A stretch of 8,447 bases of DNA from an uncultured Lachnospiraceae bacterium (GTDB taxonomy: Bacteria > Bacillota > Clostridia > Lachnospirales > Lachnospiraceae), in the NCBI GenBank assembly GCA_902783095.1, contig CACZPX010000073.1:1-8447 (forward strand), read 5' to 3'. This document shows positions 4,898-8,447 of the stretch, one piece after another. Made by a program: the position numbers and the translations under genes. The notes under the pieces are model-generated. The model worked only from the letters and a program-made list of their open reading frames with translations. It ran no database searches and was not told the origin of the DNA. Numbering within the stretch: the first letter of the stretch is position 1; each line of letters starts with the position of its first letter.

Positions 4898-6452
4898 ACG
4901 GTCCCGCCGCATCCTGCTCGGCGCCTGTGCCGCCGCCGTTTTGCTGCTGCTCGTCTTTCTGCTATGGCTTGCCGAGCGCGGCGCCCCGAACGCCACCATC
5001 ACATCGTTTCCCAACGCCCTGTGGTATGCGCTCACCACGCTCACCACGGTGGGCTACGGCGACACCTTCCCCGTCACGGCCGCCGGCCGCCTGATCGGCA
5101 CCGTATTCCAGCTCCTCAGTCTGGGTCTGCTGGTCTTTTTAGTGGGGCTGATCGTCTCGCTGATGCGCGGCCGTTTTCTTCCGCTGCTGCGCCTGCGCGC
5201 CGCGAAAAAGCGGCCGTGGTACCTGTTTGCGGACCGTTCGGCCGCCGCCTTCGCGCTGGCGGAAAATCTAAAAAAAGAGGACCCCGCCGCCCTGACGGTC
5301 TTTGCCGGTGCGCAGAGCGGGGACGGCGCCCTGCCGCTGCCGGCCGGCGCGGTCACGGCGGACCTGCCCCTTGCCGAACTGGTGCGCCTGCACAAAAACG
5401 GCAGCACCTGCGCCTTCTTTTTAAGCGAAGACGGCAGCAAAAACGAGGCCCTGGCGGAAACGCTTTCGGGCCTTCCCTGCAGGATCTTCTGCCGGTCGGA
5501 TCATACCCCGGATACCGTTTCCGAACAGTTCACCTTCTTTGACCGCAGCAGCTGCCTGGCCAGGCTGTACTGGCAGCAGCATCCCGTCCGTTCCGTGTCC
5601 GAAAAGATCATCCTGATCGGCGACGGCCCCGACGCGGAGGCCGTGCTGCTGCAGGGACTGCAGAACAACGTGATCCACGCCTACAGCCGCATCTCCTACG
5701 TGGTCTTCGGCGATTTCGGCAACTTCCGCCGCAACCACCCCTATCTGGACCAGGTCGTGACGGTAGGCGCCAAAGACAGCACGAACGACAGCCTGCACTT
5801 TATCGAAAAGCCCTGGAACACCGACGGCGGCCTGCTCGCCGCGGCGGACCGCATCATCCTCTGCTGCCGCACCGAGGCGCAGACCGCTTCCGTGGCGGCC
5901 CAGCTGCTGCAGCACTTCCCCGTGGGCGGCGACGTCTCCGCCAGGCTGTCTGCCCCGTTTTCCGGCGCGACCGTGTTCGGCAGCGACGCCGCGCTCTTTA
6001 CGCCGGAACTGGTGATGCGCCAGCAGCTGGACGCCGCCGCGCGCCGGCTGCACGAGATCTACCGCGCGCAGACCGGGAGCGGACCGCGCTGGCAGGACCT
6101 GAACGGCTTTACCCGCCGCTCCAATCTGGCGAGCGCGGACCATCTGCGGGAAAAGATCCGCTTCCTGCTGGGAGACGGGGCGGACGGCACGCTCTCGCCC
6201 GCGCAGTGCAGGCGCGCCGCCGACGCCTTTGCCGCGGCTTCTGCCGAGACGCGGGATCTGTGCCGCCGCATGGAACACGAGCGCTGGCTGCGGTTTCATC
6301 TGCTGAACAACTGGCAGTACGACGCGGTCCGGGACAATAAAAAACGGCACCATCCGATGATCGTGCCGTTTGATACGCTTTCCCCCGAAGACCAGGCCAA
6401 AGACGATTACGCCTGGGAACTCCTGAAAGATCTGACAGATGCCGGCAATTGA
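4890..6452 (+). CDS. Two-TM potassium channel with two Rossmann-like domains and a C-terminal RyR-type domain
   Basis: A 520-residue protein. A basic N-terminus (MTERSRR) leads into TM1 (about 8-27). A pore helix (FPNALWYALTTL, 40-51) and the filter TTVGYGD (52-58) follow, then TM2 (about 68-92) and a basic cytosolic stretch (RGRFLPLLRLRAAKKR). TVGYGD is the canonical potassium selectivity filter, so this is almost certainly a potassium-selective pore. Next come a degenerate Rossmann-like domain (about 108-232) and a second one (about 238-365) with ILIGDGPDAEAVLLQGL (241-257). They sit where RCK domains sit in calcium- or nucleotide-gated potassium channels. A helical segment with FTRRSNLASADHL (407-419) precedes the RyR-type domain: EHERWLRFHLLNNWQYD (462-478), then HHPMIVPFDTLSPEDQAKDD (487-506). 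This closely follows the animal ryanodine-receptor repeat pattern (W, then GW.Y, basic residues, HP.LVPYD.L). Translation is probably coupled to the upstream gene. The gating ligand cannot be read from the sequence. Confidence 0.92.
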   Translation: MTERSRRILLGACAAAVLLLLVFLLWLAERGAPNATITSFPNALWYALTTLTTVGYGDTFPVTAAGRLIGTVFQLLSLGLLVFLVGLIVSLMRGRFLPLLRLRAAKKRPWYLFADRSAAAFALAENLKKEDPAALTVFAGAQSGDGALPLPAGAVTADLPLAELVRLHKNGSTCAFFLSEDGSKNEALAETLSGLPCRIFCRSDHTPDTVSEQFTFFDRSSCLARLYWQQHPVRSVSEKIILIGDGPDAEAVLLQGLQNNVIHAYSRISYVVFGDFGNFRRNHPYLDQVVTVGAKDSTNDSLHFIEKPWNTDGGLLAAADRIILCCRTEAQTASVAAQLLQHFPVGGDVSARLSAPFSGATVFGSDAALFTPELVMRQQLDAAARRLHEIYRAQTGSGPRWQDLNGFTRRSNLASADHLREKIRFLLGDGADGTLSPAQCRRAADAFAAASAETRDLCRRMEHERWLRFHLLNNWQYDAVRDNKKRHHPMIVPFDTLSPEDQAKDDYAWELLKDLTDAGN

Positions 6453-6466
6453 CCGGCATCTTTTTT
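6437..6466 (+). terminator. Rho-independent terminator of the channel operon, overlapping the stop codon
   Basis: A perfect 9-bp stem, AGATGCCGG (6437-6445) with CCGGCATCT (6453-6461), closes a 7-nt loop that contains the channel gene's TGA. Six T residues follow (6461-6466). The T-run also carries part of the stop codon of the convergent gene (TTA at 6465-6467). On the minus strand no T-run follows the hairpin, so it should act mainly on plus-strand transcripts. Confidence 0.92.
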
Positions 6467-8447
6467 ACTGCGGCCAGGACTTCGCCTGGACGCTGATGCT
6501 GTATACCTGTTCCTGTTCTTTATCCACCCGCAGGACCACCTCAAGGCCGTTGTCCGCGCCGGTGAAGCGGTACGCGGTATATTTGGAGTAATCGTCCGCC
6601 TTGTAGTCCGTCTCCTCTTCCACCACGCTCTTGCGCGTTCCAAAGGTGTAGCCCTTCGGCAGCACGCAGCCGACCGCCTTCTCCGCTTCCGCTTCTACCC
6701 GGAACACCGCGCAGTTCTCCGTCAGCGTCTGCACGTCCCCAAGGTTCTGTATCTGCACGTTGATGCTTTCGCCGTCGCGGCTTAAAATGGCCGTGGCGCT
6801 GTTGCCGGCCATCACAAAGCCCGGTTTTTCCGTAAACGTCCAGCCGTTGTCCAAAAATACGCTCACCGGGGCGGGCAGCTGATACAGCGCGCCGTCCAGT
6901 TCCACGATGCCGGACGTCAGCACCTCACCCAGCGCCGCGGGCGCCTGATAGGACGCCAGGTAGGCCGGCGTCTCCTCCGACGTGACCGTCGGCTCTTTTT
7001 TCACGGTCTCGCTGCGGATCATGATCGAATTGTATTTCACGTTCTCCTTCTGGATCATAAACCGGGTGCGCACGCCGGCTTTCCCGTAGGAAACCGTCGT
7101 CACGTTCGTCATCTCCGACGTGTTGTCCGGCTCGCCAAAGGCCTCCAATACCTCGTCCAGGGTGGAAAAGACCGTAAACCCTTTTGACACGGAGAACCGG
7201 GACGCATCCGGCATGTCTTTCTGCTGCACCTCTATCTGGCAGACCATGCCTTCCGCAAACGCCCTGGCATTTCCGCTGTTGTTGATCACGGTCACGTTCA
7301 CCGCCGCGCCGTTCTTGCTAACCGTAGCGGTCTCCGTCTTTTCGCCGCCCAGCAGCGTCTGCGCGGACACGTTGGCGGAGGTAATGGTCCAGCCCTCATC
7401 CGTGAGCCTGGAGAAGGCAAACGGCAGCTGATAGAGCACGCCGTCCAGCAGGAAAGTGCAGTCGGCCAGCTCGTCCGAAAGCGCGGTCGCCGCGGCCGCG
7501 GAAACCGCAGGCATGCGGCTCATCTCGATCATGTTCTTTGTGGGATCCTCATAGATCTGGAACCGGGCCCCGTCTTCTTCCCCGTATACGTAAGTCAGCT
7601 CCACATACTCTTTGCGGGTGGATACGTCTGCGTCCCGTCCAAGGGCCGCAATGATCTCATCCTGCGTCGCCCCGGTGGTGATCCCCTTTGCCACGCAAAA
7701 GAGCGCGGGATCCTGCATCTGCTTTGCCGCTGCCTGGACGCCGACGACCTGGCAGTCCGTTACGGCCGCCGCGGCACTGCCGCCGTTGAGGACGGCCAGC
7801 GTGATCATGCTGCCGTTTTTACCGATCTGGAAGGCCTTCGTTTCCCCCGCCTCGACCTGGGTCTGGTCCGTCACGCCGGAAGAGACGATGGTCCAGCCGT
7901 TCGCGGTCAGTTCCGGGAAGGCGAAGGGCAGCTGATAGACCGTGCCGTCCAGACGGAAGGCGAAGTCTGCCAGGGAGGCGGTCATGATATCTTCCACCGT
8001 ATTCACCGGCGCGGCCGTATCGGCCTCGGTCGTTTGGGCGGCCGGCGCCGTTTCGGTCTCCTTGCCCGCCTGCGTCTGTGCGGGCGCCTGGGTCTGCGCG
8101 GGCGCGGCGGTGCTCTCCGCCGCCTGCGTGGCCGGGTCGCCGTCCTCTTTGCCGCCGGAGAGCAGCACGACCGCCAGGACCGCGATCACTACCACCGCGG
8201 CTGCCGCGATGCCGATGATGAGCGGCTTTTTGTTCTTTCCGCCGGGCGCCGTCTGACTGCGCTCCTTTTGGGGCGCCACCGCGGGCTGCGGTACGTAGGC
8301 TGTGGCAGGCTGTCCCTGCACGGCCGGCTCCGGCGCCTGCACGTCGTCGGGCTTTCTGCACGGCGCCAGCAGGTCCACGCCGCAGAGTTTTTCAAAAAAG
8401 GCGGTCTCGTCCGGATATTTGTACATCAGCAGGGACTGATAGGTGGA
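6465..8447 (-). CDS. One-TM surface-type protein with three tandem YQLP-containing domains, function unknown (5' end outside window)
   Basis: I do not recognise this gene. The frame is open to the right edge (7 codons beyond the ATG at 8424-8426). No ribosome binding site precedes that ATG, so the true N-terminus is probably off the window; numbering here counts from that Met. Residues 1-67 look cytosolic and Pro/Gln-rich, with Cys15 and Cys23. A TM helix follows (about 68-89, preceded by KNKK), then a low-complexity Ala/Thr/Gln/Pro/Glu linker (about 92-142) such as surface proteins use to cross the cell wall. The rest is three copies of one domain, at about 148-304, 316-472 and 499-650. Each has LDG.(V/L)YQLP near its start, then GWT, a KNG-like turn, and KG(I/F/Y)T further on. 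Copies 1 and 2 then carry DE(I/V)xxAxG, faintly like the G.T..EV...LG.P motif of SmpA/OmlA-type domains; copy 3 does not. The basic residues before the TM suggest the repeats face outward. The gene is convergent with the channel operon, only 12 bp away. Nothing links it functionally to the channel. Confidence 0.8.
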   Translation of the reverse strand, partial: STYQSLLMYKYPDETAFFEKLCGVDLLAPCRKPDDVQAPEPAVQGQPATAYVPQPAVAPQKERSQTAPGGKNKKPLIIGIAAAAVVVIAVLAVVLLSGGKEDGDPATQAAESTAAPAQTQAPAQTQAGKETETAPAAQTTEADTAAPVNTVEDIMTASLADFAFRLDGTVYQLPFAFPELTANGWTIVSSGVTDQTQVEAGETKAFQIGKNGSMITLAVLNGGSAAAAVTDCQVVGVQAAAKQMQDPALFCVAKGITTGATQDEIIAALGRDADVSTRKEYVELTYVYGEEDGARFQIYEDPTKNMIEMSRMPAVSAAAATALSDELADCTFLLDGVLYQLPFAFSRLTDEGWTITSANVSAQTLLGGEKTETATVSKNGAAVNVTVINNSGNARAFAEGMVCQIEVQQKDMPDASRFSVSKGFTVFSTLDEVLEAFGEPDNTSEMTNVTTVSYGKAGVRTRFMIQKENVKYNSIMIRSETVKKEPTVTSEETPAYLASYQAPAALGEVLTSGIVELDGALYQLPAPVSVFLDNGWTFTEKPGFVMAGNSATAILSRDGESINVQIQNLGDVQTLTENCAVFRVEAEAEKAVGCVLPKGYTFGTRKSVVEEETDYKADDYSKYTAYRFTGADNGLEVVLRVDKEQEQVYSISVQAKSWPQ
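6477..6932 (-). repeat. Domain repeat 3 in the surface-type protein (more divergent)
   Basis: It encodes about residues 499-650, with VELDGALYQLPAPV (508-521), GWTF (528-531), an RDG turn in place of KNG (550-552) and KGYT (591-594). The DE(I/V)xxAxG motif is missing. The stretch around YQLP is still similar at DNA level in all three copies (6874-6899, 7423-7448, 7927-7952), which suggests duplication or gene conversion. Confidence 0.65.
7011..7481 (-). repeat. Domain repeat 2 in the surface-type protein
   Basis: It encodes about residues 316-472, with FLLDGVLYQLPFAF (325-338), GWTI (345-348), a KNG turn (371-373), KGFT (415-418) and DEVLEAFGEPD (424-434). It is the closest partner of repeat 1; their YQLP motifs lie 168 residues apart. 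Confidence 0.7.
7515..7985 (-). repeat. Domain repeat 1 in the surface-type protein
   Basis: It encodes about residues 148-304 of the partial protein, with FRLDGTVYQLPFAF (157-170), GWTI (177-180), a KNG turn (203-205), KGIT (247-250) and DEIIAALG (256-263). Confidence 0.7.

Noticed and set aside
5421..6353. Long minus-strand open frame opposite the channel gene
   Set aside because: It is a shadow frame: the translation is low in information and the plus-strand frame encodes the RyR-type domain here.
8424..8426. ATG at 8426 as the true start of the YQLP-repeat protein
   Set aside because: The frame stays open to the window edge and there is no Shine-Dalgarno sequence in the 21 nt upstream, unlike every other gene here, so the start is probably outside the window.

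Overview
The window is GC-rich, tightly packed bacterial DNA with AT-richer spacers. Strong Shine-Dalgarno sequences (GGAGG or AAGGAGG type) precede every gene whose start is visible. The likely promoters have extended -10 boxes, and two intrinsic terminators end in T-runs. These signs, with a PepD-type dipeptidase, a class C26 amidotransferase and a one-TM surface-type protein with an Ala/Thr/Gln/Pro linker, suggest a high-GC member of the Clostridia (Bacillota), perhaps from the gut. That placement is an inference; no RNA gene or other taxonomic marker is present.

Layout. (1) At 1-210 (minus) lies the first 70 codons of a PLP-dependent class I/II aminotransferase, cut by the window edge. 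(2) At 414-1151 (plus) lies a complete 245-residue class I glutamine amidotransferase-like hydrolase of the gamma-glutamyl-GABA hydrolase group, transcribed divergently from the aminotransferase. A textbook terminator follows it. (3) At 1259-1396 four units of about 34 bp form an array: two in one orientation, then two in the inverted orientation, ending on the stop codon of the next gene. (4) At 1395-2834 (minus) lies a complete M20 aminoacyl-histidine dipeptidase (PepD). (5) At 3035-6452 (plus) lies a two-gene operon with overlapping reading frames. The first protein (620 aa) has membrane segments, two Rossmann-like domains and a C-terminal RyR-type domain. The second (520 aa) is a two-TM potassium channel with an intact TVGYGD filter, two Rossmann-like domains and a C-terminal RyR-type domain. 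A strong terminator closes the operon. (6) At 6465-8447 (minus) lies a partial gene for a one-TM protein with an external low-complexity linker and three tandem copies of an unrecognised domain marked by YQLP.

How the genes fit together. The aminotransferase, amidotransferase and dipeptidase are separate transcription units, all plausibly concerned with amino acid and peptide breakdown. The biologically interesting part is the channel operon. Its two products appear to be paralogues of the same layout (pore region, degenerate Rossmann domain, second Rossmann domain, helical segment, RyR domain). Only the second keeps a potassium selectivity filter. The simplest reading is a heteromeric, ligand-gated potassium channel whose cytosolic domains, including a domain resembling the repeats of animal ryanodine receptors, sense an unknown small molecule. 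The individual domains belong to known families, but I know of no described function for this pair.
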